A stretch of 64,000 nt of DNA. Origin: Curtobacterium caseinilyticum. GTDB lineage: Bacteria > Actinomycetota > Actinomycetes > Actinomycetales > Microbacteriaceae. This document shows, piece by piece, positions 1 to 9,900 of this stretch (its first letter is position 1; every line of letters starts with the position of its first letter). The notes beneath the pieces are model-generated. The model was not told the DNA's origin and ran no database searches. It worked only from the letters and a program-made list of their open reading frames with translations. A program made the position numbers and the translations under genes. The stretch is from contig NZ_JAUCMN010000005.1 in assembly GCF_030363035.1 (NCBI RefSeq), forward strand, positions 186,001 through 250,000, in the 5' to 3' direction.

Positions 1-549
1 GACGTCGACGAAGAACGTGATGCCCTTGGCCAGCGCGCCCTTGCCGTACTCGACCAGGTAGATCGAGGTGAGCAGGCCGATCGGCACCGAGATGAGCGCC
101 GCGAACAGCGTGATCTCGAGCGTGCCGATCAGGGCGTGCAGGGCGCCGCCGCCCTCGGAGATGACCCCCCGCATCGAGGAGCTGAAGTACGTCGCGTCGA
201 ACCGGGCGACGCCGTCCGCGATGACGGTCCAGAGCAGCGACACCAGCGGCAGGACGGCGATGACGAACGCGGTGACGACCAGTGAGGTGATGAGGCGGTC
301 GACGGCCTTGCGGCCGCCCTCCACGATCCGGGACACGACGACGATGAGGACGTCGAACAGGACGGTGCCGAGGAACAGGGCCGCGACGACGTTGAAGTCC
401 TTCACGGCGCCGCCCGCGTTCAGCAGGGCGAAGACCGCGATCAGGGCGACCCAGGAGCCGACGAGGAGGAGCCACGGCACGGACTTGTGCAGCTTGCCGT
501 TGGCGTAGACGTTGCCGGCCATGCCGGTCTGACGGAGGGCGAGGGACAT
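1..549 (-). CDS. pstA: Phosphate ABC transporter permease PstA (C-terminal part beyond window)
   Basis: Membrane permease half of the high-affinity phosphate importer PstSCAB. The 183 visible residues run from the start codon (ATG at 549-547) to the window edge, so the C-terminus is missing. After a short polar N-terminus there are hydrophobic segments at about residues 28-50, 60-75 and 90-115, followed by the Ser/Gly-rich stretch and permease segment expected in this family. The start lies 13 bases after the pstC stop, so the two are co-transcribed. pstB would be expected just outside the window. Control is likely through the PHO box ahead of pstS. Assignment rests on sequence character and position after pstC. 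Confidence 0.9.
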   Translation of the reverse strand, partial: MSLALRQTGMAGNVYANGKLHKSVPWLLLVGSWVALIAVFALLNAGGAVKDFNVVAALFLGTVLFDVLIVVVSRIVEGGRKAVDRLITSLVVTAFVIAVLPLVSLLWTVIADGVARFDATYFSSSMRGVISEGGGALHALIGTLEITLFAALISVPIGLLTSIYLVEYGKGALAKGITFFVDV

Positions 550-562
550 CGGGCGTGACCTC

Positions 563-1513
563 TCAGGCGACCCGCTTGCGCACGATGTAGCGCGCCAGCA
601 TGTTGATGACCAGGGTGATGACGAAGAGGATCAGACCCGACGCGACGAGCGCATTGAGGGCCGTACCCGACGCCTCGGCGAACTGCAGGGCGATGTTCGC
701 CGCGATCGTCGAGGGGTTGAGCGACGTCAGCATCTGGAAGGTGACGTTCGTCGAGACCGACAGCACGAGGGCGATCGCCATCGTCTCACCGAGGGCACGA
801 CCGAGGCCGAGCATGATCGCGGAGACGATGCCGGACTTCGCGAACGGCAGGACCGACAGACGGATCATCTCCCAGCGCGTCGCGCCGAGCGCGAGCGCAG
901 CCTCCTCGTTGAGGGTCGGTGCCTGCAGGAAGATCTCGCGCATGACCGCGGTCATGATCGGGATGGCCATCACCGCGAGGACGATCGACGCCGTCAGGAT
1001 CGTGCGACCCGTGCCGGAGACCTGACCGGAGAACAGCGGGAACCAACCGAGGTACTCGTTGAGGAAGCCGTAGAAGGGCTTGAGCAGCGGCGCGAGCACC
1101 ACGATGCCCCAGAGGCCGTAGACGACCGACGGCACCGCGGCCAGCAGGTCGATGACGTAGCCGAGCAGCGGCGCGATGCGGCGGGGCGCGTAGTGCGAGA
1201 TGAAGAGGGCGATGCCGAGCGAGAGCGGCACGGCGATGACGAGCGCGATCAGCGCCGAGTAGACGGTGCCGAAGACGAGCGGACCGACGTAGTCCCAGAA
1301 GCTCGTGGCGTTGTTCGGCAGCTCGCCGACCTTCGCCGTGAAGGCGGGGATGCTCTGCCACACGAGGAACGCGGCGACGAGCACGAGCACGAAGAGGATC
1401 AGGCTGCCCGCGACCACCGAGGCGGTCGAGAACACCCGGTCGCCGATGCGGACGACGGCCTTCGGCTTGGTGGGGGAGACGGTGGCCCCTGGCTGGGCCG
1501 GTGCGGTCGTCAT
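563..1513 (-). CDS. pstC: Phosphate ABC transporter permease PstC
   Basis: Pairs with PstA to form the channel of the phosphate importer. It has 316 residues, normal for PstC. The N-terminus is cytoplasmic and Pro/Ala/Lys-rich, followed by a first membrane segment at about residues 35-58 and a periplasmic loop. The binding-protein-dependent permease region covers about residues 85-310, with an EAA-type cytoplasmic loop (EEAALALGATRWEMI) that contacts the PstB ATPase. The ATG start sits 179 bases downstream of the pstS stop; a perfect 15-bp hairpin lies in that gap. Same operon as pstS and pstA. Confidence 0.95.
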   Translation of the reverse strand: MTTAPAQPGATVSPTKPKAVVRIGDRVFSTASVVAGSLILFVLVLVAAFLVWQSIPAFTAKVGELPNNATSFWDYVGPLVFGTVYSALIALVIAVPLSLGIALFISHYAPRRIAPLLGYVIDLLAAVPSVVYGLWGIVVLAPLLKPFYGFLNEYLGWFPLFSGQVSGTGRTILTASIVLAVMAIPIMTAVMREIFLQAPTLNEEAALALGATRWEMIRLSVLPFAKSGIVSAIMLGLGRALGETMAIALVLSVSTNVTFQMLTSLNPSTIAANIALQFAEASGTALNALVASGLILFVITLVINMLARYIVRKRVA

Positions 1514-1639
1514 GGGACTCCTGTCGGAGGGGAGGCCGGGCTCCGTGGGAGCGGCCGGGGGAGGCGACGGGGTGGTGCGGTGCTGCTGCTGGACGGCGTC
1601 AGCGCCGTGCTGTGCGTCCGGGTGGCCGGACGGGCGAGA

Positions 1640-1680
1640 ACCCGGACGCCGGTCAGGGTGGGTGGGACCGGCGTCCGGGT
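1640..1680 (-). terminator. Intercistronic hairpin between pstS and pstC
   Basis: A perfect 15-bp inverted repeat (1640-1654 with 1666-1680, 11-base loop) lies 12 bases after the pstS stop. There is no T-run. Such hairpins after a binding-protein gene usually protect the upstream message or let only part of transcription continue, giving more PstS than PstC/PstA. That role is inferred. Confidence 0.65.
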
Positions 1681-1692
1681 GCTCAGCGGGGC

Positions 1693-2799
1693 TTACTTGA
1701 TGGAGGCGACGGCCTTCGCGGCCTTCTCCGACAGGTCGGACGAGAGGGCGGCCGACTTGGCCTCCTTCGCGGCGGACTCCTGCGCGTCCTGCGAGACGAC
1801 GTAGTCGAGGTAGCCCTTCACGAGCTCACCCTTCGCGGCGTCCTTGTACTCCTGGCAAGCGATCGCGTAGGAGACGAGGACCAGCGGCCACGCACCCTCG
1901 GCGGTGTCCTTGCGGTTGATGTCGATCGCGAGGTCGTTCTCCTCGCGGCCGGAGACCGTCTCGGAGTCCGCGACGACCTTGGCAGCGCCCTCGGCCGAGA
2001 TCTCGGTGGCCTTGTCGCCGACCATGAGCTTGGCCTTGTCGAGGTCACCGGCGCCCGAGTCGTCGATGTAGGTGATGGCGTTCGAGGCGCTGGCCATGGC
2101 CGACGCGACACCCGAGGTGCCCTTGGCCGAGTCGCCGACCTGGTACGGGAAGGTCTGGCTCGGCTCCTCGGTCCAGACGTCCGACGCGTTCGCGGAGACG
2201 TACTGCGAGAAGTTCTGCGTCGTGCCCGAGTCGTCCGAACGGTGGATCACCGTGATGTTCGCGGACGGCAGGTCGACGCCGTCGTTGAGCGCGGCGATCT
2301 GCGGGTCGTTCCACTTCGTGATCTTGCCCGAGAAGATGCCCGCGATGGTCTTCGCGTCGAGCGTCAGGTCGGAGACGCCGTCGACCTTGTACGCGATGGC
2401 GATCGGCGAGATGTAGACCGGGATGTCGATGGCCTTGGCCTTGCAGAGGCCGAAGGTGCCCGAGAGCTCCTCGTCCTTCAGCGCGGCGTCGGAGCCGGCG
2501 AAGTCCGCGGCACCCGAGATGAAGTTCTTGCGGCCGGCGCCGGAGCCGTCCGGCGAGTAGTTGACCGTCACACCGGAGGCGACGTTCTGGAAGCCTGCGG
2601 CCCAGGTGGCCTCGGCGGTCTGCTGTGCGGACGAGCCGGAGCCGGTCAGCGTGCCCGAGAGCTTCGAGTAGTCGGTGCCGGAGCTCGAGGTCGGCGCTGC
2701 GGACTCGCCGCTGCCGCTCTCGTTCGCCGCGCAGGAGGAGAGCACGACGGCGCCGGCGATCGCGATCGCTGCGATCGAACCGATTCGCTTGATGTTCAA
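1693..2799 (-). CDS. pstS: Phosphate-binding lipoprotein PstS
   Basis: Captures extracellular phosphate for PstCAB. The start chosen is TTG at 2799-2797, because a GAAGGGA ribosome site lies six bases upstream and the protein then begins with a lipoprotein signal: MNIKRIG, a hydrophobic core and lipobox LSSC near residue 23. That gives 368 residues, typical for PstS. A longer reading is open upstream but has no signal-peptide logic. The body shows the PstS phosphate-binding pattern, including TGSGSSAQ early and RSDDSGTTQNF near the middle. The promoter has a PHO box and a TACAGT -10, so induction by phosphate starvation through RegX3/PhoP is expected. Anchored outside the membrane by a lipidated Cys. 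Confidence 0.95.
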   Translation of the reverse strand: MNIKRIGSIAAIAIAGAVVLSSCAANESGSGESAAPTSSSGTDYSKLSGTLTGSGSSAQQTAEATWAAGFQNVASGVTVNYSPDGSGAGRKNFISGAADFAGSDAALKDEELSGTFGLCKAKAIDIPVYISPIAIAYKVDGVSDLTLDAKTIAGIFSGKITKWNDPQIAALNDGVDLPSANITVIHRSDDSGTTQNFSQYVSANASDVWTEEPSQTFPYQVGDSAKGTSGVASAMASASNAITYIDDSGAGDLDKAKLMVGDKATEISAEGAAKVVADSETVSGREENDLAIDINRKDTAEGAWPLVLVSYAIACQEYKDAAKGELVKGYLDYVVSQDAQESAAKEAKSAALSSDLSEKAAKAVASIK

Positions 2800-2873
2800 C
2801 AGGGGTCCCTTCGGGAATGTCAGTGCAGGCGGGACCGCTGCTGGTCCCTCGGGCCGGTGCTGACCCGGGAGCG

Positions 2874-2928
2874 ACTGTAGGGACGCGAGGTGACGGGGAT
2901 GACGCTCCTTGGTGAACGGCAGGTGAAC
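2874..2928 (-). promoter_or_regulatory. pstS promoter with PHO box
   Basis: Read on the minus strand there are two adjacent 11-nt units, GTTCACCTGCC (2928-2918) and GTTCACCAAGG (2917-2907). Further downstream, in the same 11-nt phase, comes a weaker CGTCACCTCGC unit (2895-2885). A TACAGT -10 lies at 2879-2874, placing the units over the -35 region. This matches the actinomycete PHO box bound by PhoP/RegX3-type regulators. Transcription would start near 2867, about 68 bases before pstS. Confidence 0.8.
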
Positions 2929-3120
2929 GAGGGGTTGTCGCCCACGGGGCTCCGTGCGCAGGCGGACGAGCGGGTGCATGATCGGGCATGCTGTGCGCTG
3001 CTCCGGCTCATGCAGATGCATCGGCCTGGAGGCGCGGCGCAGCCCCGTCACGCCGGTCACCTGAGCAGGTGGTAGCGATGGCTGGCGGGCCGGCTCGCTC
3101 GCTGGGTGGCGCGCGTGTGC

Positions 3121-3143
3121 GCTTGCTTGCTTGCTTGCTTGCT
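3121..3143 (+). repeat. (GCTT)5 tetranucleotide repeat
   Basis: Five exact GCTT units followed by GCT lie just past the 3' end of the mutT1-like gene. The rest of the 347-base gap (2800-3146) holds the pstS leader and promoter and low-complexity GC-rich DNA with no supported gene. Confidence 0.85.
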
Positions 3144-3146
3144 CGG

Positions 3147-4094
3147 TCAGGCCGGGACGGTGTTGCGGTGCGTCTCGACCGCGACGAGCTTCTCGCCCGC
3201 GATGTGCAGCACCGCGAAGTCCCCGACCGACAGCATCGCGACCCGACGCAGGTCGAAGCGCCGTCGGTCGTCCGCCGTGGCCGAGGCGATGCGGGCGATG
3301 ATGTCCGGCAGCACCGGGCCGTGGGAGCACAGGACCGTCGACTTCGCCTTCGCGATGCGCTTCTGCACGAGGCCCTTCACGTCGGCGGCGCCGCGGTCGT
3401 GGGCGTCCTGGCTGATGTCCGTCGTGCTCGAGACGCCGATCTTCGTCCGCGCGGACAGCGGTTCCACCGTCGCGAGGCAGCGCGCCGCCGTGCTGCTCAC
3501 GATCTTCTTCGGCCCGAAGGCGGCGACGGGCGCTGCGACGGCCTTCGCCTGAGAACGGCCGACGGGCAGGAGCGGCCGCGTGGCGTCAGGGCCGTCCCAG
3601 TCCGAACCGGGGACGGTCTTCGCGTGCCGCAGCGCGATGAGGGCGAAGGTCCGGTGTTCGCCGGCGGCCGCACGCTCGGCGAACCGGTCGAGGATCGCGA
3701 CGTCCCGCTCGTAGGTGAGCCGGGCGCGTGCCTGGTCGACGGTCACCCACTCGATGGCGGCGACCTCGTCGTTCGGGCGGAACTTCCCGGCGCGCTCGTA
3801 CTCCTTCGACCCGACCCGCGCCGACCAGTAGTGGACGACCTTGTCGCGACCGCTCGGCAGCACGTACTCGGCGGTCCCGAGCGGGGCGCCGAGGTGGACG
3901 CGGTAACCGGTCTCCTCGTCGATCTCGCGGACGGCCGTCGTGGGGATGCTCTCGCCGGGGTCGACCTTGCCCTTCGGCAGGGAGACGTCCTGGTGGTGGT
4001 CCCGGTGCACGAGGAGCACCAGGGGGACGCCGTCCCGCTCGCGCCAGACGACCGCGCCCGCGGCGACGACCGGCCCCGTGGAGCCCCCGCTCAC
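3147..4094 (-). CDS. NUDIX hydrolase fused to histidine phosphatase (MutT1-like)
   Basis: A 315-residue two-domain protein. The N-terminal NUDIX domain carries a full NUDIX box (GKVDPGE, then REIDEETGY) at about residues 40-62. The C-terminal part from about residue 165 is a SixA/phosphoglycerate-mutase-type histidine phosphatase with the RHAKT signature, a mid-domain SSTAARC and a late SHGPV. The mycobacterial homologue MutT1 has the same architecture and hydrolyses 8-oxo-(d)GTP and diadenosine polyphosphates; it also sits beside ppk1. The GTG start at 4094 overlaps the ppk stop by four bases (GTGA), so the two are translationally coupled. The exact substrate here is inferred. Confidence 0.88.
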   Translation of the reverse strand: MSGGSTGPVVAAGAVVWRERDGVPLVLLVHRDHHQDVSLPKGKVDPGESIPTTAVREIDEETGYRVHLGAPLGTAEYVLPSGRDKVVHYWSARVGSKEYERAGKFRPNDEVAAIEWVTVDQARARLTYERDVAILDRFAERAAAGEHRTFALIALRHAKTVPGSDWDGPDATRPLLPVGRSQAKAVAAPVAAFGPKKIVSSTAARCLATVEPLSARTKIGVSSTTDISQDAHDRGAADVKGLVQKRIAKAKSTVLCSHGPVLPDIIARIASATADDRRRFDLRRVAMLSVGDFAVLHIAGEKLVAVETHRNTVPA

Positions 4095-6256
4095 CGAGTC
4101 GAGCGCTTCCGGGCCGAGATCTTCCGCATGAGCACATTCTGCACGTCGTCGAGCGGACGGCCGTCCTCGTCCGTGGAGTGGCGCGTCCACTCGCCGTCGG
4201 ACTCCAGGTGCCACGAGCTCGTCGTCTCCGCCATCGCCAGGTCGAACATCTCCTGGACCTCGGCGACGTGCGCCGGGTCGGCGAGCCGCACCAGGGCCTC
4301 GACGCGGCGGTCGAGGTTGCGGTGCATCATGTCCGCGGAACCGATGAAGACCACCGGGTCGCCGTCGTTGTGGAAGGCGAACGCTCGCGAGTGTTCCAGG
4401 TACCGACCGACGACGCTCCGGACACGGATCGTCTCGCTGACGCCCTCGATGCCGGGCTTCAGGGAGCAGATCCCGCGGACCCAGACGTCGACCGGCACGC
4501 CGGCCTGGCTCGCCAGGTAGAGCGAGTCGATGACCTGCTCGTCGACCATCGAGTTCACCTTGATCCGGATGCCGGACGGCTTGCCCGCCCGGGCGTTCGC
4601 GGTCTCGGCCTGGATGCGCTTCACGAGCCCCTTGCGCAGGTGCAGCGGCGCGACGAGCAGGCGCTTGAACTTCTTCTCGATCGCGTAGCCGGACAGCTCG
4701 TTGAACAGTCGGGTGAGGTCCTTGCCGACCGTGTCGTCCGAGGTGAACAGGCCCATGTCCTCGTAGATGCGCGAGGTCTTCGGGTTGTAGTTGCCCGTCC
4801 CGATGTGGCTGTAGTGCTTGAGCGTGTCGCCCTCCTGCCGGATGACGAGCACCAGCTTCGAGTGCGTCTTCAGCCCCACCAGGCCGTAGACGACGTGCAC
4901 GCCGGCCTTCTCGAGCTTCCGGGCCCACGTGATGTTGTTCTGCTCGTCGAAGCGGGCCTTGATCTCGACGAGGGCCAGGACCTGCTTGCCCGCGGCGGCG
5001 GCATCGATCAGCGCTTCGACGATGGGGCTGTCGCCGGAGGTGCGGTACAGCGTCTGCTTGATCGCGAGGACGTTCGGGTCGGCCGCGGCCTGTTCGAGGA
5101 AGGCCTGGACGCTCGTCGCGAACGACTCGTACGGGTGGTGCACGAGGACGTCCCGCGAGGCGATCGCCCGGAACAGGTCCGGCTTGGTGTTCGGTTCGCC
5201 CGGCTGGAACTGCACGGGCGTCGTCGGGACGTGGCGCGGGTAGTGCAGGTCCGGGCGCGCGATCTTCGCGATCTCGAACAGCCCGCCCAGGTCGAGCGGC
5301 GACGGCAGTCGGAAGACCTCCTGCTCGGTGATGTCGAGCTCACGCACGAGCAGGTCGAGGGTCACCGGGTCCATGTCCTCGGTGATCTCGAGCCGGATCG
5401 GCGGGCCGAACCGCCGACGGAGCAGCTCACGCTCGAGGGCCTGGATGAGGTTCTCGGCCTCGTCCTCCTCGATCTCGACGTCCTCGTTCCGGGTGATGCG
5501 GAAGACGTGGTGCTCGAGGACCTCCATGCCCGGGAACAGGTCGTCCAGGTGGTTCGCGATGAGGTCCTCGAGCGGGATGAAGCGCAGGCGACCGGTGCCG
5601 TCGTCGGGCAGGGCGATGAAGCGCGAGAAGTTCTGCGGCACCTTGAGGCGCGCGAACTCCTGCCGCTGGGACTTCGGGTTCCTGACGCGCACCGCGAGGT
5701 TGAGCGACAGGCCGGAGATGTACGGGAACGGGTGCGCCGGGTCGACCGCGAGCGGCATCAGCACCGGGAAGATGCGCTCGTTGAAGTACTCGCGCATGCG
5801 GAGTCGGTCGGCCTCGTCGAGGTCCGACCAGTGCTCGACGTGGATGCCCGCTGCGTCGAGGTCCGGCTTGAGGGACTCGATGAACGCTGCTGCGTGGCGG
5901 TCCTGCAGCTCGTGTGCCTTCGCCGCGATGTCCCGCAGGACGTCGCTCGGCGCGCGGCCGACGTTGGTCGGGACCGCGATGCCGGTGTCGATGCGGCGCT
6001 TGAGGCCGGCGACGCGCACCATGAAGAACTCGTCGAGGTTGGACGCGAAGATCGCCAGGAAGTTCGCGCGCTCGAGGAGCGGCTGCGTACGGTCCTCGCC
6101 CAGTTCGAGCACGCGCTGGTTGAAGCGCAGCCAGCTCAGCTCGCGATCGAAGTAGCGGTCCGACGGCAGCGACTCGTGCTCGATCTCGACGACCTCGTCG
6201 AAGTCGTCGAGGTCGGGAGCGACGGAGTCGCCGTCGAGCTGCGGTTCGGTGTCCAT
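4091..6256 (-). CDS. ppk: Polyphosphate kinase 1
   Basis: Reversibly transfers the gamma-phosphate of ATP to polyphosphate, in the cytoplasm. It has 721 residues, the usual PPK1 length. The N and head domains occupy about residues 35-330. The two catalytic-domain histidine motifs are visible: THSKLVLV (autophosphorylated His) and YLEHSR, plus HIGTGNYN and the late [10 protein letters not shown]. The ATG at 6256 is chosen because it begins six bases after a CAGGAT -10, so the transcript is probably leaderless; the open frame extends upstream without support. A triple PHO repeat precedes it. It heads a two-gene operon with the mutT1-like gene. Confidence 0.96.
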   Translation of the reverse strand: MDTEPQLDGDSVAPDLDDFDEVVEIEHESLPSDRYFDRELSWLRFNQRVLELGEDRTQPLLERANFLAIFASNLDEFFMVRVAGLKRRIDTGIAVPTNVGRAPSDVLRDIAAKAHELQDRHAAAFIESLKPDLDAAGIHVEHWSDLDEADRLRMREYFNERIFPVLMPLAVDPAHPFPYISGLSLNLAVRVRNPKSQRQEFARLKVPQNFSRFIALPDDGTGRLRFIPLEDLIANHLDDLFPGMEVLEHHVFRITRNEDVEIEEDEAENLIQALERELLRRRFGPPIRLEITEDMDPVTLDLLVRELDITEQEVFRLPSPLDLGGLFEIAKIARPDLHYPRHVPTTPVQFQPGEPNTKPDLFRAIASRDVLVHHPYESFATSVQAFLEQAAADPNVLAIKQTLYRTSGDSPIVEALIDAAAAGKQVLALVEIKARFDEQNNITWARKLEKAGVHVVYGLVGLKTHSKLVLVIRQEGDTLKHYSHIGTGNYNPKTSRIYEDMGLFTSDDTVGKDLTRLFNELSGYAIEKKFKRLLVAPLHLRKGLVKRIQAETANARAGKPSGIRIKVNSMVDEQVIDSLYLASQAGVPVDVWVRGICSLKPGIEGVSETIRVRSVVGRYLEHSRAFAFHNDGDPVVFIGSADMMHRNLDRRVEALVRLADPAHVAEVQEMFDLAMAETTSSWHLESDGEWTRHSTDEDGRPLDDVQNVLMRKISARKRSTR

Positions 6257-6262
6257 GTCGAC

Positions 6263-6327
6263 ATCCTGCCACCAGCCCCCTCGACCCGGGGAAGCGCAGG
6301 TGGACGCTGTGTGGACCGGAGGTGAAC
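6263..6327 (-). promoter_or_regulatory. ppk promoter with triple PHO repeat
   Basis: On the minus strand three consecutive 11-nt units read GTTCACCTCCG (6327-6317), GTCCACACAGC (6316-6306) and GTCCACCTGCG (6305-6295). A CAGGAT -10 at 6268-6263 is six bases before the ppk ATG. The arrangement places a PhoP/RegX3-type site over the -35 region of a leaderless promoter. Confidence 0.78.
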
Positions 6328-6410
6328 GAGTGGCGTGTGCAGGACTGTCCGGCCACCAGGACGCAGGTGCCCCTCGTCCGGGGGTAAGCAATCGTCACGA
6401 TATACGGACG

Positions 6411-6440
6411 GTGACATGGGCGGGCTTGCGCGGGTATGGT
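6411..6440 (+). promoter_or_regulatory. Promoter of the WXG100 gene
   Basis: GTGACA at 6411-6416 and TATGGT at 6435-6440 are separated by 18 bases, a reasonable sigma70-type promoter about 70 bases ahead of the WXG100 start. Confidence 0.5.
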
Positions 6441-6510
6441 GGGCCGCGTTCAGGCCTCCGGGGGGATTCCACTGCGCGGGGGTGCAGGTACGAAGAGAAT
6501 GAGGTTGACC

Positions 6511-6792
6511 ATGTCGCGTGTCCTTTCCACCGAGCAGGCGAAGACCGCCATCCGCCAGATCCAGTCCATCGTGAACGGCGGCTTCACGGACCAGATCTCG
6601 CAGCTCGACGCCCAGGGGCGCATCCTGTCCGACTCCAACGTCTGGGACGGCCCGCTCGCGTCGACCTTCCGTGGGTCCACCTGGCCCGAGACGAAGGCGG
6701 CGCTGGACAAGGCGAAGACCGAGCTCGAGCAGCTCCGCACGCAGCTCGACAAGATCTCGCAGGACATCTTCACCGCGGGTGGCGGCGCGTAA
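6511..6792 (+). CDS. WXG100-family (ESAT-6-like) small secreted protein
   Basis: A 93-residue all-helical protein with the central W-x-G turn (NVWDGP) near residue 45 between two predicted helices; the second helix is heptad-like (ALDKAKTELEQLRTQLDKI). These features define WXG100 proteins, which are type VII secretion substrates or chaperone-like partners of larger toxins. ATG 6511 is preferred to ATG 6499, since GAGG lies six bases before it. It precedes the RHS toxin gene by 114 bases, with a hairpin between. The likely translocase is the FtsK/EssC-type ATPase at 22847-27148. The C-terminus is Gly-rich and lacks a classical YxxxD/E signal. Confidence 0.82.
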   Translation: MSRVLSTEQAKTAIRQIQSIVNGGFTDQISQLDAQGRILSDSNVWDGPLASTFRGSTWPETKAALDKAKTELEQLRTQLDKISQDIFTAGGGA

Positions 6793-6803
6793 GCACCCAC
6801 CCC

Positions 6804-6836
6804 ACGCCCGGTCCACCGTCTCGGTGGGCCGGGCGT
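6804..6836 (+). terminator. Hairpin after the WXG100 gene
   Basis: A 15-bp near-perfect inverted repeat (6804-6818 with 6822-6836) with a 3-base loop lies between the WXG100 gene and the RHS gene. It has no T-run, so it may give partial termination and keep the toxin below the small partner. Confidence 0.6.
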
Positions 6837-6906
6837 TCGCGGTCGGGGGGCCGACCGCACCACGAGAACGACCAGAACGAGCTGCAACACATCCGGGGGA
6901 TGCACC

Positions 6907-9900
6907 ATGGCCGACCTGCACGGCAACGAGCCCGTCGAGTTCGACAACGCGACAGCTGATGCGCTGATCCACGCGCTGAACGGTTCTGCTGAGTCCATCG
7001 ACGGACAGAGCGGGAGCCGCACGTCCTACGTGACCACCGCGGCGCAGGAGTTCCGCGGGCACTTCTCCGACCTGTTCGCGAGCAACTCGGACAAGGCGCA
7101 CAACGACGGCAGGACCATCGCCGACAACCTGCGGACCGTCGCGACATGGGTGCAGCAGATGAAGGAGGCGGCCGAGCGCGAGAACGCGCGCCGCAAGAAG
7201 GCCCGCGACTGGTACGAGGAGCACGAGGACCGGAACTTCTTCGAGTGGATCGGCGACCAGTGGCACGGGGCGCCCCAGCCGCCGGAGGTCCACCACGAGG
7301 CCGCTCCGACGTTCCGTCCCGCTGAGGGCCCGAGCACCGCCCGCGACACACCGGCCCCTGGCTCGGGCGGCGGTGGTGGCGGGGGTACCTCGTCAGCGCG
7401 TCCGGCTGATCTCCGTGCGTTCGCGACCGGCACGCGTTCCCTCGACCAGGCGCTCGAGGGCAAACCGTCGCAGCTGCGCGGCAAGCTCGCCGAGTTCGCG
7501 GCTCGCTGCTCGTGGGGTCACATCGACGCGGGCGGGCTGGTGAACGCGTTCGACAAGTGGCTGCAGGCGAACGGCCAGGACGCCACCTGGGCCGACACCG
7601 TCGCGGACGCGTTCGCCGCAGCCGGCGGCGAGGGCAACGTCTCGACGGTCGCGGACTCCGCGCTCGCCGCTGCCCTCGCTGCCGCCGGTGTCTCCGAGAC
7701 CCGCCAGGACCTGCAGTTCGAGCCGCCGACGGCGTACGGTGCGCAACCCACGACGGGGTTCTCCATGGACCCGGTGAACACCACGACCGGCAACTTCCTC
7801 GAACCGGAGCTCGACCTCGGGTTCACCGGGGCCTCGGCCTCGCTCGAGGTCACCCGCATGTACAACTCACTCGACGAGCACGTCGGCATCTTCGGCCCGG
7901 GGTGGTCGTCGATCCTCGAGACGCGCCTGCTCCTCGACGACGAGGGTGCGACGTTCGTCGGCGCCGACGGCCGCCAGATCCGCTTCCCGCGTTCCGGCGC
8001 GGGCTGGGACCGCGGAGTCGGCGAGAACCGCTGGCTCGCCGCCGAGGGCGACCTGCTCGTCGTGCGCGACAACGCCGGGGTCCGGATCGACTTCACCCCG
8101 TCCGGTCTCTGGACGGGGCAGCGCGGCGGGGTCGGGTCGGCGGTCCGGGTCGTCCGCGACGCCGACGACCTCGTCGTCCGGCTCGAGCACGAACGCGGCC
8201 GCTGGGTCGAGATCGACCACGTCGACGGGCGCGTCGCGGTCCTCCGGGCGTCCGACGGCCGTCGGGTCGAGTACGGCTACGACGACCGCGGGCGGCTCGT
8301 CAGCGTGACCGACCCCGTCGGTACCCGCTCCTACGGGTGGAACGACGACGACCTCATCGTCACCGTCACCTCGGCCGCGGGGGTCATCGAGGTCGACAAC
8401 ACCTACGACGAGCAGCGCCGCGTGGTCGAGCAGGTCAGCCCGCACGGCCGAGCGGTGCGCTTCGCCTACCTGCCCGGTCGTGTCACAGTCGTGTCCGACC
8501 ACGACGGCTCGCGCGCGAACTCCTACATCGCGGACGCCAAGGGGCGGCTGGTCGGGGTCATCGACTCCGACGACCGACGGCAGTCGATGAGCTACGACCG
8601 GTACGGCAACCTGGTGTCGGCCACCGAGCGTGACGGCTCCGTGACGGTCCACGCCTACGACTCCCGCGGTCGGAAGACCCGGACGGTGACTCCCTCCGGC
8701 GGTGACATCACGTACGGGTACGACGACCAGGACCGCGTGACCACCGTCGTCACCGAGGCCGGCGCGGTCGTGTCCTACGAGTACCACGGCGACGACCGCG
8801 ACCCGTCCGTCATCGTCGATCCGGTCGGTGGCCGCACCGAGCTCACGTGGACGAACGGCGTCCTCACCCACGTGGTCGACCCGACCGGGGTCGTCCTCGA
8901 CCTGGAGCACGACGACTTCGGCGAACTCGTGGCGACCACGAACGCGGTCGGGAACACCGCCCGGATCGAGCGCGACGCCGCTGGTCGTCCGATTGCCGCG
9001 GTCAGCCCGTCCGGGGCTCGGACCGAGTACCGCTGGGACGCGGCGGGGCTGCTCGTCGAGCGCCGCGACGCTGACGGAGCCGTCTGGCGGTACGAGCACA
9101 CGGCCGGTGGGCGGGTCGCGGCGGTCATCGACCCGCTCGGTGCCCGCACCACCTTCGAGTACGCGGCGAACGGCGAGCTGGCGACGACCGTCGACCCCCT
9201 GGGTCGGCGGGTCACGCGGACCTTCGACGACCAGGGGAACGTCGCCGCGCTCGCCCTGCCGGGTGACGCGGTCTGGACGTTCGCGCACGACGGGTTGTCG
9301 CGCCTCCAGGCCGTCACCGACCCGACGGGCGCGACGTGGCGGCGCGAGTACGACGTCAACGGCGGCCTCGCCGCCACCGTCGACCCGACCGGTGTGCGGC
9401 AGGAGGTCGCGCGGGACGTCGCGACCGGCGTCGCGACCCTGCGCGATGCGTTCTCCGCCACGACGTTCCGGTTCGACGAGTTCGGGCGCCCCGTCGAGCA
9501 GACGAGTGACGAGACCGGATCCGAGCTGGTGACGTACGACGCAGCCGGACGGCCCGTCGAGCTCGTCGACGGCGAAGGCGGCCTGACGCGCATCGAGCGC
9601 GACCTGAGTGGTCGGGTGACCGCGATCGTCAGCCCGTCCGGCGCCCGCTCGACCTACGAGTACGACGCGTGCGGGCGGCCGTCCGCGGCCGTCGACGCCT
9701 CAGGAGCGCGGACGACGCTCACGTACGACGCGGACTCCCGCGTCGTCGCCCGGACGTTGCCCACCGGCGAGGTCGAGGAGACCACCTACGACGCCGTCGG
9801 CCGCGTGGTCGCGCAGACGACGGCGGGGTCCGGCACGAGCTGGTACCGCTACGACCGGGCCGGGAGGCTCGTCTCCAGCCACGACGCACGCTTCGGTCGA

